Assembly (NCBI GenBank): GCA_050946375.1
Contig: JBMNUT010000002.1
Location: 62,001-126,000 of the forward strand
DNA: 64,000 nucleotides
DNA from: UBA1794 sp050946375
Lineage (GTDB): Bacteria; Bacteroidota; Bacteroidia; Bacteroidales; Bacteroidaceae
Direction of reading: 5' to 3'
Part shown: piece after piece, positions 34,628 to 43,844 of the stretch
Layout of the letters: every line of letters begins with the position of its first letter
Position numbering within the stretch: the first letter of the stretch is position 1
Translations under genes and position numbers: made by a program
Notes under the pieces: model-generated
Told to the model about the DNA's origin: nothing
The model's database searches: none
What the model saw: the letters and a program-made list of their open reading frames with translations, nothing else

Positions 34628-35971
34628 ATGGGAGCCGAACAGCAATACATCGACCTCTTCGAGCAGTACCTTTCCCTGCTCGACCAAGGCGGCGCACCCG
34701 CACTCAACGCCCTGCGCCAGCAAGCCATGCAGGACTTCGCCGCACAAGGGTTCCCCACCCTCAAGCAAGAAGAAGCCCGCTACACCGACGTGCCCGCACT
34801 TTTCGCACCCGACTACGGGCTCAACCTGCGCCGCACACTCGTTCCTACGCGCGAAGGCGAGATTTTCCAGTGCGAAGTGCCCAACATGAGCACACAGCTC
34901 TACCTCATCGTCAACGACATGTTCCACTCCGCCTCGCATGCCTCAGCACAATTGCCCGACGGCGTACTGGCCGGCAGCCTCAGGGAGATGGCCCTCAGCC
35001 ACCCCGGGCTGGTGGAAAAATACTACGGACGCCTGGCCCCGACCAAGACCGACGCCATCACCGCGCTCAACACAGCCTATTGCCAGGACGGGTTCTTCAT
35101 CTACGTGCCCAAAGGCGTACGGGTTCCCAAGGTTCAGCAGCTTGTCAATCTCAACCACGCCGGCGCAGACCTCATGTCCCACCGCCGCCTGCTCATCATA
35201 CTGGAAGACAATGCCGAACTGAGCCTGCTCTCCTGCGACCACACCCTCGACGAACACCAGTTTCTCAGCACCCAGGTCTGCGAAATCTACGTCGGAAAAG
35301 GCGCATCGTTCGACCTCTACGAACTGGAAGAGACGCACCACCTCACCCGCCGCTGCGCCAACCTCTACCTCGAGCAGCAAGCCGACAGCCGCGTACTGCT
35401 CGACAACATGACGCTGCACAACGGCATTACCCGCAACCGCGTCCATGCTTCGTTCGAAGGCGAAGGCGCAAAGCTCGCACTCATGGGCATGGCCATCAGC
35501 GACAAGCAGCAGCACGTCGACAATCTGACCTTCATCGACCACAAAGTGCCCCGCTGTACCTGCCAAGAGCTGTACAAATACGTATTAGACGGGCAGGCCG
35601 TGGGCGCATTCGCTGGGAAAATCCTCGTGCGCCCCGGCGCTCAGCAGACCGACGCCCAGCAAACGAACAAGAACCTCTGCATGACCCGCACGGCGCGCAT
35701 GTACTCCCAGCCACAACTGGAAATCTATGCCGACGATGTCAAGTGCAGTCACGGCTCAAGTACCGGCCAACTCGACGAAAGTGCCCTCTTCTACATGCAA
35801 ACACGAGGCATTCCCCCCCACGAGGCACGCCTCCTGCTCATGAATGCCTTCGTGGCCGACGTAATCGGGCAAGTCCGCATACCCGCCCTTGCCGACCGCC
35901 TGCGCCACCTCGTAGAGAAACGCTTCCGCGGCGAGATGCAGAAATGTAAAGGCTGCAAGATGTGCAAATAA
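34628..35971 (+). CDS. sufD: Fe-S cluster assembly protein SufD
   Basis: 447 residues, SufB/SufD beta-helix family: 'GFFIYVPKGVRVPKVQQLVNLN', 'DLYELEETHHLTRRCANLYLEQQADSRVLL', 'KCSHGSSTGQLDESALFYMQTRGIPPHEARLLLMNAFVADVI'. The conserved His in 'KCSHGSSTG' is present. The C terminus ends in an unusual short Cys-rich tail, 'KCKGCKMCK'. The ATG at 34628 is chosen because the upstream extension overlaps sufC. It is 11 bp before sufS. Confidence 0.96.
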   Translation: MGAEQQYIDLFEQYLSLLDQGGAPALNALRQQAMQDFAAQGFPTLKQEEARYTDVPALFAPDYGLNLRRTLVPTREGEIFQCEVPNMSTQLYLIVNDMFHSASHASAQLPDGVLAGSLREMALSHPGLVEKYYGRLAPTKTDAITALNTAYCQDGFFIYVPKGVRVPKVQQLVNLNHAGADLMSHRRLLIILEDNAELSLLSCDHTLDEHQFLSTQVCEIYVGKGASFDLYELEETHHLTRRCANLYLEQQADSRVLLDNMTLHNGITRNRVHASFEGEGAKLALMGMAISDKQQHVDNLTFIDHKVPRCTCQELYKYVLDGQAVGAFAGKILVRPGAQQTDAQQTNKNLCMTRTARMYSQPQLEIYADDVKCSHGSSTGQLDESALFYMQTRGIPPHEARLLLMNAFVADVIGQVRIPALADRLRHLVEKRFRGEMQKCKGCKMCK

Positions 35972-35982
35972 AAAGATACGCT

Positions 35983-37194
35983 ATGGACATACAAAAGATA
36001 CGCCAAGACTTCCCCATACTGGAGCGCACCGTCTACGGCAAACCCCTCGTCTATCTCGACAACGCCGCCACTACGCAGAAACCACGCTGCGTAGTGGAAG
36101 CCATCACCCGCGAGTATTACTCAGTCAATGCCAACGTACACCGCGGCGTGCACTTCCTTTCGCAGCAGGCCACCGAGCTGCACGAAGCCGCCCGCGAGGC
36201 CGTGCGCCGGTTCATCAATGCCCGCAGCACAAACGAGATAGTCTTCACCCGCGGAACCACCGAGAGCATCAACCTCGTGGCCGGCAGCTTCGGCGAAGCC
36301 TTCATGCAGGAAGGCGACGAAATCATCGTAAGCGAGATGGAGCACCACAGCAACATCGTCCCCTGGCAACTGCTCCAGGACCGGAAAGGCATATGCCTGC
36401 ACGTCATACCCGTCAGCGACTCCGGCGAACTCGACCTGCAGGCCTTCGCCGCCATGCTCTCGCCCCGCACACGCCTCGTCAGCATCGCCCACGTAAGCAA
36501 CGTGCTGGGAACGGTCAACCCCGTAGCCGAAATCATCCGCATGGCCCACGACGCCGGCGCCGCCGTACTGGTAGACGGAGCGCAATCCACCCCGCATATC
36601 GCCGTCGACGTGCAACAGCTCGACGCCGACTTCTATGCCTTCTCCGGACACAAGCTCTACGGCCCCACCGGAATCGGCGTACTCTACGGCAAGGAAGACT
36701 GGCTCCGGCGCCTGCCCCCCTACCAGGGAGGCGGCGAAATGATCAAGCACGTACGCTTCTCCGGCACCGACTACGAAGACCCTCCCCTGCGCTTCGAAGC
36801 CGGAACCCCCGACTATATCGGCACGCACGCACTGGCCTGCGCCCTGAACTACATAGAGGAAATCGGAATCGACCGCATAGCCCAATACGAACACGAGCTC
36901 CTCGACTACGCCACCGAGCGCCTCTCGGCCATACCCGGGCTGCGCATCTTCGGCCAGGCCCCGCACAAGTCGGCCGTACTCTCCTTCCTCGTAGGCGAAA
37001 TACACCCCTTCGACATGGGCACCCTGCTCGACCGTCTGGGAATAGCTGTACGCACCGGACACCACTGCGCCCAGCCGCTCATGGAACGCTACGGCATACC
37101 CGGCACCGTGCGGGCCTCGTTTGCCTTCTACAACACACGCGAAGAAATCGACGCCCTGGCAGAAGGCATCGAGCGCACCAGCAAAATGTTCTGA
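35983..37194 (+). CDS. sufS: SufS-type cysteine desulfurase
   Basis: 403 residues, PLP-dependent group II cysteine desulfurase. The PLP lysine is K224 in 'FSGHKLYGPTG', and the persulfide cysteine is C362 in 'RTGHHCAQPLM'; 'YLDNAATTQKP' and 'NVHRGVHFLSQQAT' are standard. It supplies sulfur to SufB. No sufE/sufU or sufA is in the window. Last gene of the suf cluster, followed by a strong terminator. Confidence 0.97.
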   Translation: MDIQKIRQDFPILERTVYGKPLVYLDNAATTQKPRCVVEAITREYYSVNANVHRGVHFLSQQATELHEAAREAVRRFINARSTNEIVFTRGTTESINLVAGSFGEAFMQEGDEIIVSEMEHHSNIVPWQLLQDRKGICLHVIPVSDSGELDLQAFAAMLSPRTRLVSIAHVSNVLGTVNPVAEIIRMAHDAGAAVLVDGAQSTPHIAVDVQQLDADFYAFSGHKLYGPTGIGVLYGKEDWLRRLPPYQGGGEMIKHVRFSGTDYEDPPLRFEAGTPDYIGTHALACALNYIEEIGIDRIAQYEHELLDYATERLSAIPGLRIFGQAPHKSAVLSFLVGEIHPFDMGTLLDRLGIAVRTGHHCAQPLMERYGIPGTVRASFAFYNTREEIDALAEGIERTSKMF

Positions 37195-37585
37195 ACCGCC
37201 GACCGCCGGCTCGCCTCCTCCCCATAGCCCCGCCCGACCTCAACCGCACAACCAGGTCAGGCGGGGCTTTCTGTTTCCTCTTTTTACCACGACTCTTTCC
37301 CTTTTCACCGGCCTGTTTTTTCCCAAAGAAGCAGCAGAAACAGCCAAAAGTGGCAGCACTTTTCGCCCGTACCCCCGGCACTTTCGGAGGAAAGTGCCGC
37401 CACTTTTCGCCCTCTCCTCCGACGCCTCACAGGGCAACGCTAACCGTTTTATTCTTAAACGCAGTGAGCAATTTCGACGATTTAGTGTATTTTTCAGGAC
37501 AGAAATTTGCAAATACAAAATAGAAATCTCATATTTACAACGATTTTAGCCTGTCTTATTATACATTAACCTAAACACTCAAGTC
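37195..37585. other. 391-bp intergenic region: suf terminator, repeat locus 13, leader of the next gene
   Basis: No gene. It contains the suf terminator, then repeat units at 37342-37408 that form a nested hairpin: GGCACTTTC-GGAG-GAAAGTGCC inside AAAAGTGGC...GCCACTTTT. An AT-rich stretch from 37440 to the start presumably carries the promoter of the 1415-residue protein, but I find no exact TAnnTTTG. Confidence 0.7.
37226..37285 (+). terminator. Intrinsic terminator after sufS
   Basis: AGCCCCGCCCGACCT (37226-37240) pairs with AGGTCAGGCGGGGCT (37254-37268) with one mismatch, followed by TTTCTGTTTCCTCTTTTT. Confidence 0.85.
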
Positions 37586-40500
37586 ATGAACAGAAAGTTA
37601 CACATGATTTCCGCAGCGACTTTTGTCGCTGCGCTGTGTATGACAGCCGCACCGCCCCTGCAGGCGCAGGAAACGGCGACTGACATCACAGAAAATTACC
37701 TGCAGAATGCCGACTTCGAAACGGCACCCACGGGAATAGTAGACGACAGAGTTATCTACGACGTACCCGGTTGGGAAGAAACACCCGCCGCAGGTACGGC
37801 GGATACCTACTGCAAACTCGGTACTATCCCGTACGGAGAGCAAAACGGCGTACTGGCAATCACTCCGGAGAACGGCACTTCCGTCACGGAAGGCAACGCC
37901 ACCGTCCTGGCCATCAAGGAGCATTGGGACGGCGGAGCACTCTACGTGGGCCAAACTGTTGAGCTGCCCGCAGGAACCTACCGCCTGAGTTTCGACACCT
38001 ATCAGGCATTGGCACTGACAAGTGCCGACAGCCGTTGCGGATATGTCATCGACGGCGTAGAAACCTATGCCCCTCTGCCCGAAACATTAAACGAGTGGAA
38101 ACAAAACTCCATGACCTTTACGCTGACCGCAGCCAAGGAAGTAGAGTTCCGCATGGGCTATACGAAAACAGAGAACACGGGCGGTGACAAAAGCCCCATA
38201 CTCTTGGTGGACAACGTCAAGCTCGAATCCATCGCAGTGCCCGAGTTCACCTACGCATGGACAGGCAGTCAAACACTTTTGGCCGACGCCGTACAGAACT
38301 CCAACTTCGCCGACGAATCAGCATGGACAGGCATCGGCGCAGTAAGCGACAACGAAACGGAGTACTACCAGACCGGTTTCGACCTGAACCAGCAAATCAC
38401 CGGACTGGAAGCGGGTCTGTACATAGTAAAGGCCCAGGCTTTCCAGCGCACGGGATGGAACGACGGCGGCGCAGCCTATGAGGCAGGCACCGAAACCATC
38501 ACTTCCGAAATCTACGCAGCCAGCGGCGAAGAAGAAGTAACAGTACCTTTCGCCTCACTCTACAGCAACACGCTGTATCCAGGCTGGGACGCTTATCCCG
38601 ACAACATGGCCCAGGCAGCCTATAGCTTCGGCCTCGGACTCTACGAAGTAGCCACTCCGGCCATCCGCGTAGGCGAAGACGGGACAATCACCGTAGGCGC
38701 CCGCGAGAGCACCTCTTCGGCAGCCGGCCGTTGGAGCATACTTACCAACGTACGCCTCTACAAGGTAGACGAACTCGCTACCACCGAAGAAATCAGCGCC
38801 TTCATCGAGAGCAGCAAGCCGCACAGCCTAAGTTCGGAAAAAGCCCTGAACACCGCTCTCTCCGCCCTGCAGGAAGCAATCATCGGCGAAGCCGCCGACT
38901 CCGTCAAGACGCAGGCCGCCGAGCAAGTACAGGCAGCGATCGACGCACTTAACGCATCCGCAGATGAGTTTGCCGACTACGCCGAAACCATCGAACAGAT
39001 GAAGGAAGACGCAGCCCAATATGCCGAAATCGCAGGATACCAGGCCTACCTGAGCGCACTGGACAAAGCCTATGACGCATACACCGGCAAGTCCGACGAC
39101 CTCGCTGCCGCACTCGCTGCCGCACAGGCTGCCGAAAAAACCTGCATCCTGACCGGCACCGACTACACCGGGCTGATCGAAAACCCGTCGTTCGAAGCAC
39201 TTCCCGTCGACCGTGCCGCCGTTATTCCCGGATGGACCAAGACCGGCCAGGAAAACAGCGAGTTCTGCACGCGCAACGATGAGGCAGGACGCATCCCGAC
39301 CTACGGGGAAGGCAACGTTTACTTCCAGCATTGGGTACCAAACACCCTGCCCGACATTTCGCTCACGCAGACCCTTACGGAAATTCCGAACGGTAAATAC
39401 CGCGTGACCGCAGCCGGTTCCTTCAGCGCCGAGGGCTTCTATCTGATAGCCGACGACAGCCAAACGGCCATTGACTCTACCGGTGACTTCACCGCGGAGA
39501 CACTTGTCACGAACAACACCCTGACTATCGGCGTAAAGACAGAAGGTTGCACCGGAAACTGGGTTCGTGCCGACAACTTCCGCCTCACCTATCTCGGCGA
39601 TCCGAATGCTGCTCCCACCGAACCCTCTACGGCTATCGACGAAAGCGGCATCTATTACATCTATAACCCCGCCGCCGACAAGTTCATGACCAGCACCGAA
39701 GCCGGCGACAACGGCGCGCTTTACAGCATGGAGAGCCTCGAAGACAACGACGCCTACAAGTGGGAAATCACACTCACGCCCGGAGCTGACGAAAGCGAGC
39801 CCGCTACCGTCACCCTCAAGCAGCTCTCTTCCGGAAAGTACCTCAACGCTTTGACAACCAACACCTGGTCTATGGGCCTCGGCGAGTATGACGCCACCGG
39901 ATCACACTACATTGTCAACGACGGCGAAGGCACTTACACGCTCTCCAACCTGCGCAATACCAACAAGGTTATCGGCTTCGACAACTTGAATGACGGTAGC
40001 ACGCCGTACTACGACAAGAGTACGTCGAATAACCCCTACTTCAAATTCTATAAGGTAGACGAATACGAAGCATATCTGCCCCTCCTTCCCTATTACGAGC
40101 AGAAGGAAGCCCTGCGCGAGCGTATCAATACGATGAGAGACTTGAAGGACGGCATTCTCGGCGGCTACCATAGTGAAGAAGACGAGGAAGGCTTGGCTTC
40201 CATACTGAGCCTCGCTCTCGAAGTATACGAGCAGCCGGAAGCAAATGTGGCTATCGACAGCGTAAAAGCCGTAGTGACTATGGCCGACAACGCCATCGAA
40301 GTTTATCAATACTCTACCATGGCTACGAAAGACAACCCCGCCAACTTCACGTTTGCCATCGCCAATGCCGACGGCGAGCAGGCCTCCTGGCACAGCATAC
40401 CGGGCTGGACGATGGAACCCGACGTGATTGGCAACTGGGGCTCGAAGGAAGTGACCAACGAGGTGCTCACCGGAAACAGCATCGAACTGTGGAATCCTGG

Positions 40501-41833
40501 CGGAACTCCCTTCACCGTCAGCCTCACGCAGAGCCTCGCCGGACTGCCTAACGGTGTATATTCGCTCGACTTCGGCGCATTTGCTGCCGACCAGAGCAAC
40601 AGCGAAACCGTCGGAGAACTCTACTTCTTCGCCGGAAGCCGCAAGGCAGCAATCCAAGTATCCAACCCCGCCGGGACAGACGATGAGGTTGTTGGCGCAG
40701 CACAGCAGTACTCCATCGAGAACATCTACGTGCTCGACGGCACTCTCGACCTCGGTATCCGCGCAGAGGGCAGCAACTCCAACTGGTTTGGCTTCGACAA
40801 CGTAACGCTCACCTACTACGGCCCGAAGGAAACCCTCCTTGTTCTGACCGATTCCGTAACGCGCTCGACCGAAGCCGGCTACGATCCTACTTACGTGGAC
40901 AACCACAGTGCAGAAGTATGCGCCTTCCTCGGAGTAGATTCGCTGGCTGACGAAGCCATAAAGATCAGCGTGATTACCCCCGAAGGCCAGCCCGTAGAGA
41001 ACACGACGGATGGCTGGTTTGGCGCCGACGGCAACCTCCAGGCCTGGGGCAGCGACGCTCGCGTCTGCGTGAAGTACCCCGCCGACCAGTTTGTACTCAC
41101 TGAACCCGAATACTTCATCTGCACAATGCCTGACGTATGCCAGGACGGTGACGTCTACACTACCCAGTGGGGCGTGATGACCGCTACCGATACGGTCATC
41201 ATCCGCACCGTAGTCACCATGGTTGCACCCGAGATTCCCGACATCACCAAGCCCGAACAATGCACGAACTTGGGCACTGTTCAGATTACGGCCGAGGCCG
41301 AAGCTGATGCCACCGGAGCCAACTCGCAGGAAGTAAGCCTCGACGTAGAGGAAATCGCCGCATTCTTCGAAATGGATGCTGCTACCTTCTCCGAGACCAC
41401 TGCCTTCTATGCTACGGCACGCGACACCTTCACCCTCAAGCCCACGGCCAACCAGGGCGGATACTGGCTCGACGCCAACGGCGAAGCCATCAGTTGGGGC
41501 GAAGGAGCTACATTCTTCATCGAACCCGTTACGGCTAAGGACTACAGCCTCTTCCGCATTGGCCAGTACGGCGGTGCATGTGCTGCAGGCGACGAGTACA
41601 AAGCTAATCTTTACTTCGTCATCGGTGACGAGATGGTTACCGTAGAACTGACCTACACCATCACCGGCGAAGCCACGGGCATCGACGAAATCTCCGGCGG
41701 AGCCGAAGTCGTTTCCACCGAGTACTACACGCTCGACGGAATCCAGATAGACGCCCCGACAGAAGGCATCTACATCGTGACGGAAACCTACTCCGACGGC
41801 ACCGTGAAGACCTACAAGAAGTTCGTTAAATAG
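37586..41833 (+). CDS. Large secreted multidomain protein (CBM-like domains + two DUF4859-like domains)
   Basis: 1415 residues with a signal peptide ending 'APPLQAQ'. It is built from 'N-x-x-F' beta-sandwich domains of CBM4/9 type: 'YLQNADFET' (about 36-215), 'AVQNSNFADESAW' (about 232-400), 'IENPSFEALP' (about 530-675) and 'NFTFAIANADGEQASW' (about 920-1080). Between them are FIVAR-like helices and a lectin-like 'GIYYIYNPAADKFMTST' module. Two DUF4859-like domains follow ('AEVCAFLGVDSL' near 1110, 'EEIAAFFEMDAATF' near 1255), then a 'YTLDGIQIDAPTEGIYIV' tail. No catalytic domain is recognised. The second module resembles the C-terminal CBM-like module of the GH51-GH43 enzyme. A glycan-binding or surface-adhesion role is inferred. 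Confidence 0.82.
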   Translation: MNRKLHMISAATFVAALCMTAAPPLQAQETATDITENYLQNADFETAPTGIVDDRVIYDVPGWEETPAAGTADTYCKLGTIPYGEQNGVLAITPENGTSVTEGNATVLAIKEHWDGGALYVGQTVELPAGTYRLSFDTYQALALTSADSRCGYVIDGVETYAPLPETLNEWKQNSMTFTLTAAKEVEFRMGYTKTENTGGDKSPILLVDNVKLESIAVPEFTYAWTGSQTLLADAVQNSNFADESAWTGIGAVSDNETEYYQTGFDLNQQITGLEAGLYIVKAQAFQRTGWNDGGAAYEAGTETITSEIYAASGEEEVTVPFASLYSNTLYPGWDAYPDNMAQAAYSFGLGLYEVATPAIRVGEDGTITVGARESTSSAAGRWSILTNVRLYKVDELATTEEISAFIESSKPHSLSSEKALNTALSALQEAIIGEAADSVKTQAAEQVQAAIDALNASADEFADYAETIEQMKEDAAQYAEIAGYQAYLSALDKAYDAYTGKSDDLAAALAAAQAAEKTCILTGTDYTGLIENPSFEALPVDRAAVIPGWTKTGQENSEFCTRNDEAGRIPTYGEGNVYFQHWVPNTLPDISLTQTLTEIPNGKYRVTAAGSFSAEGFYLIADDSQTAIDSTGDFTAETLVTNNTLTIGVKTEGCTGNWVRADNFRLTYLGDPNAAPTEPSTAIDESGIYYIYNPAADKFMTSTEAGDNGALYSMESLEDNDAYKWEITLTPGADESEPATVTLKQLSSGKYLNALTTNTWSMGLGEYDATGSHYIVNDGEGTYTLSNLRNTNKVIGFDNLNDGSTPYYDKSTSNNPYFKFYKVDEYEAYLPLLPYYEQKEALRERINTMRDLKDGILGGYHSEEDEEGLASILSLALEVYEQPEANVAIDSVKAVVTMADNAIEVYQYSTMATKDNPANFTFAIANADGEQASWHSIPGWTMEPDVIGNWGSKEVTNEVLTGNSIELWNPGGTPFTVSLTQSLAGLPNGVYSLDFGAFAADQSNSETVGELYFFAGSRKAAIQVSNPAGTDDEVVGAAQQYSIENIYVLDGTLDLGIRAEGSNSNWFGFDNVTLTYYGPKETLLVLTDSVTRSTEAGYDPTYVDNHSAEVCAFLGVDSLADEAIKISVITPEGQPVENTTDGWFGADGNLQAWGSDARVCVKYPADQFVLTEPEYFICTMPDVCQDGDVYTTQWGVMTATDTVIIRTVVTMVAPEIPDITKPEQCTNLGTVQITAEAEADATGANSQEVSLDVEEIAAFFEMDAATFSETTAFYATARDTFTLKPTANQGGYWLDANGEAISWGEGATFFIEPVTAKDYSLFRIGQYGGACAAGDEYKANLYFVIGDEMVTVELTYTITGEATGIDEISGGAEVVSTEYYTLDGIQIDAPTEGIYIVTETYSDGTVKTYKKFVK

Positions 41834-41875
41834 ACCGGGGTTTACCCAACTATTTCCTAACTAATCAGACAGGCG

Positions 41876-41912
41876 GGGCGCATCCTCCACAGGGGATGCG
41901 CCCTTCTTTTTT
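41876..41912 (+). terminator. Intrinsic terminator after the 1415-residue protein
   Basis: GGGCGCATCC (41876-41885) pairs with GGATGCGCCC (41894-41903), 8-nt loop, followed by TTCTTTTTT. Confidence 0.9.
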
Positions 41913-41960
41913 GCCCCTCCGCCGCACAGAAATGGCCCAACCCCTGCTGCCCATCCTTTT

Positions 41961-41987
41961 TTTCGCTACCTTTGCTTACGCAAAGAA
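41961..41987 (+). promoter_or_regulatory. Promoter with TACCTTTG and CTTTGC-TTAC-GCAAAG palindrome
   Basis: The -7 element (41967-41974) overlaps the 16-bp palindrome at 41970-41985. 25 of 27 bases match the element before the GH51-GH43 gene (11353-11379). The leader to the RluA start is about 130 nt and contains repeat locus 14. Confidence 0.6.
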
Positions 41988-41993
41988 GCCTCT

Positions 41994-42088
41994 CCTTTTC
42001 GAGAAAGCCCCAGGCATCGCTCCAAAAAGAGGCAGTACTTTTGGCAAAAAGGTACAGCACTTTTCCCGAAAAGGTGCAAGACTTTTCC
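41994..42088. repeat. Dispersed repeat, locus 14, in the rluA-type leader
   Basis: Four consecutive units ('CTTTTCGAGAAAGCCCCAGG', 'AAAGAGGCAGTACTTTTGGC', 'AAAAGGTACAGCACTTTTCC', 'CGAAAAGGTGCAAGACTTTT') between the promoter and the start codon, so they should be transcribed. Confidence 0.75.
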
Positions 42089-42110
42089 ACCCCACCGCCA
42101 CACCCTCCCT

Positions 42111-43730
42111 ATGATACACCCGTTCCATTCCGACACGTCCCGCATCCCCCTGCCCCGGCTCTTCACCTACCCCTTCTGCTACGAGCCACACCCCCTGTGC
42201 CAAATCGCCGCGGAAGAAGTGAAAACCTACCTCGCCAGCCGCCACGACTGGAGCGACGAGCTGCAGAAAGGCAAGATGTTCGGCGTGCTCGTCGTGCGCG
42301 ATACCGACGGCCGGCTCGGCTACCTCGCCGCCTTCTCCGGCATCCTCGCCGGCCGGAACCTGCACCCCTTCTTCGTTCCCCCGGTCTACGACCTGCAAGA
42401 CCCGCACGGATTTTTTCCCGAAGAGGAAGCCTCCATCAGTCACATCAACAGCCTCATCCGCCAGGCCGAAGCCGCACCCCGCTACCGCGCCCTGCTCGAC
42501 GAATACCAGCGCCTGCAGACCGAAGCCGAGCGCAGCATCTCTGCCGCACGGGAAGCGATGAAAACCGCCAAGGCACGCAGGGCCGAAAAGCGCCTGACCG
42601 GCGCCGACCCCTCCGTGCTCAGCCGCCTCATCCGCGAAAGCCAGCACGAAAAAGCCGAATTCCACCGCCTGAAGAAACAGTGGGAAGCCCGCCTGGAATC
42701 CGTCCGCCAAGCCTGCGCCGAACACGAGCAGCTCATTGCCCGCTACAAGAGCGAACGCCGCCACCGTTCGGCCGCAGCCCAGCAGCGCATCTTCCGCCAC
42801 TTCCGCATGCGCAACGCCCGCGGTGAAGAAAAAGACCTCGTCGAGCTGTTTACCGACACGCCCCGCCACATTCCCCCCGCAGGCAGCGGCGAATGTGCCG
42901 CACCCAAGTTGCTGCAATACGCCTACCTCCACCGGCTGCAACCCCTTGCGATGGCCGAATTCTGGTGGGGCGACTCGCCCAAAGACACCCTGCGCCGACA
43001 CGGACACTACTACCCCGCCTGCACCGAAAAATGCGGCCCCATACTCCGCTTCATGCTGCAAGGGCTACAAGTGGAGCCCAACCCCCTGGCGCAAGACCTG
43101 CACCGCCATACGGAACTCGAAGTGCTCTACGAAGACGACTGGCTCGTAGCCGTCCGCAAGCCCGGCGGCATGCTCTCCGTCCCGGGCAAGGAAAGAGTGT
43201 TCTCCGCCCTCGAATGGCTCCGCGAGCGCTACCCCGAAGCCAGCGGGCCGCTGCTCGTACACCGGCTGGACATGGACACTTCCGGCATTCTCCTGGCCGC
43301 CCGCTCCAAAGAGATACACCAAAACCTGCAGGCGCAGTTCAAGAACCGCACCGTACGCAAGACGTACGTAGCCATCCTCGCAGGGGAAGTCACCGCCGAC
43401 GCAGGCACCATCGACCTGCCCTTGCGGCTCGATCCCGCCGACCGCCCTCGCCGCGTTGTCGACCACCGGCATGGGAAACCCGCAATCACCGACTTTCGCG
43501 TCGTGAGCCGCACGGCCGGACGCACCCGAGTGCTGTTCTTTCCCAAGACCGGGCGCACCCATCAGCTGCGGGTGCATGCCGCCCATCCCGAAGGCCTCAA
43601 CGCCCCCATCCTCGGCGACCGCCTCTATGGCATGCCCGCCGGGCGACTCTACCTGCACGCGGCGGCACTCGAGTTCACGCACCCCGCCACGGGCCGGACG
43701 CTGCGCATCGACTGCCCGCCCAATTTCTAA
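42111..43730 (+). CDS. RluA-family pseudouridine synthase with long N-terminal extension
   Basis: 539 residues. The C-terminal third (about 330-539) is an RluA-type synthase with the catalytic-Asp motif 'VHRLDMDTSGILLAARS', preceded by 'VLYEDDWLVAVRKPGGMLSVPG' and followed by 'FPKTGRTHQLRVHAAHP'. The N-terminal 320 residues include a charged coiled coil (about 130-225) and are not part of ordinary RluA enzymes, but I recall this long form being usual in Bacteroidales. The RNA target, rRNA or tRNA, cannot be told from sequence. Confidence 0.92.
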   Translation: MIHPFHSDTSRIPLPRLFTYPFCYEPHPLCQIAAEEVKTYLASRHDWSDELQKGKMFGVLVVRDTDGRLGYLAAFSGILAGRNLHPFFVPPVYDLQDPHGFFPEEEASISHINSLIRQAEAAPRYRALLDEYQRLQTEAERSISAAREAMKTAKARRAEKRLTGADPSVLSRLIRESQHEKAEFHRLKKQWEARLESVRQACAEHEQLIARYKSERRHRSAAAQQRIFRHFRMRNARGEEKDLVELFTDTPRHIPPAGSGECAAPKLLQYAYLHRLQPLAMAEFWWGDSPKDTLRRHGHYYPACTEKCGPILRFMLQGLQVEPNPLAQDLHRHTELEVLYEDDWLVAVRKPGGMLSVPGKERVFSALEWLRERYPEASGPLLVHRLDMDTSGILLAARSKEIHQNLQAQFKNRTVRKTYVAILAGEVTADAGTIDLPLRLDPADRPRRVVDHRHGKPAITDFRVVSRTAGRTRVLFFPKTGRTHQLRVHAAHPEGLNAPILGDRLYGMPAGRLYLHAAALEFTHPATGRTLRIDCPPNF

Positions 43731-43761
43731 ACCCGCTTCCCGACAATAGCCACACCGACAT

Positions 43762-43800
43762 AAAAAGAGCCCGCTGCCTCTCCTGCGAGACAACGGGCTC
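43762..43800 (-). terminator. Terminator for the minus-strand cydB gene
   Basis: On the minus strand GAGCCCG (plus 43794-43800) pairs with CGGGCTC (plus 43767-43773) around an inner TCTC-GCAG-GAGA stem, followed by TTTTTAT. Confidence 0.75.
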
Positions 43801-43844
43801 CAATTCATTACCCATGCGGCACGCGGCCGCAGACCGACAAGGGG

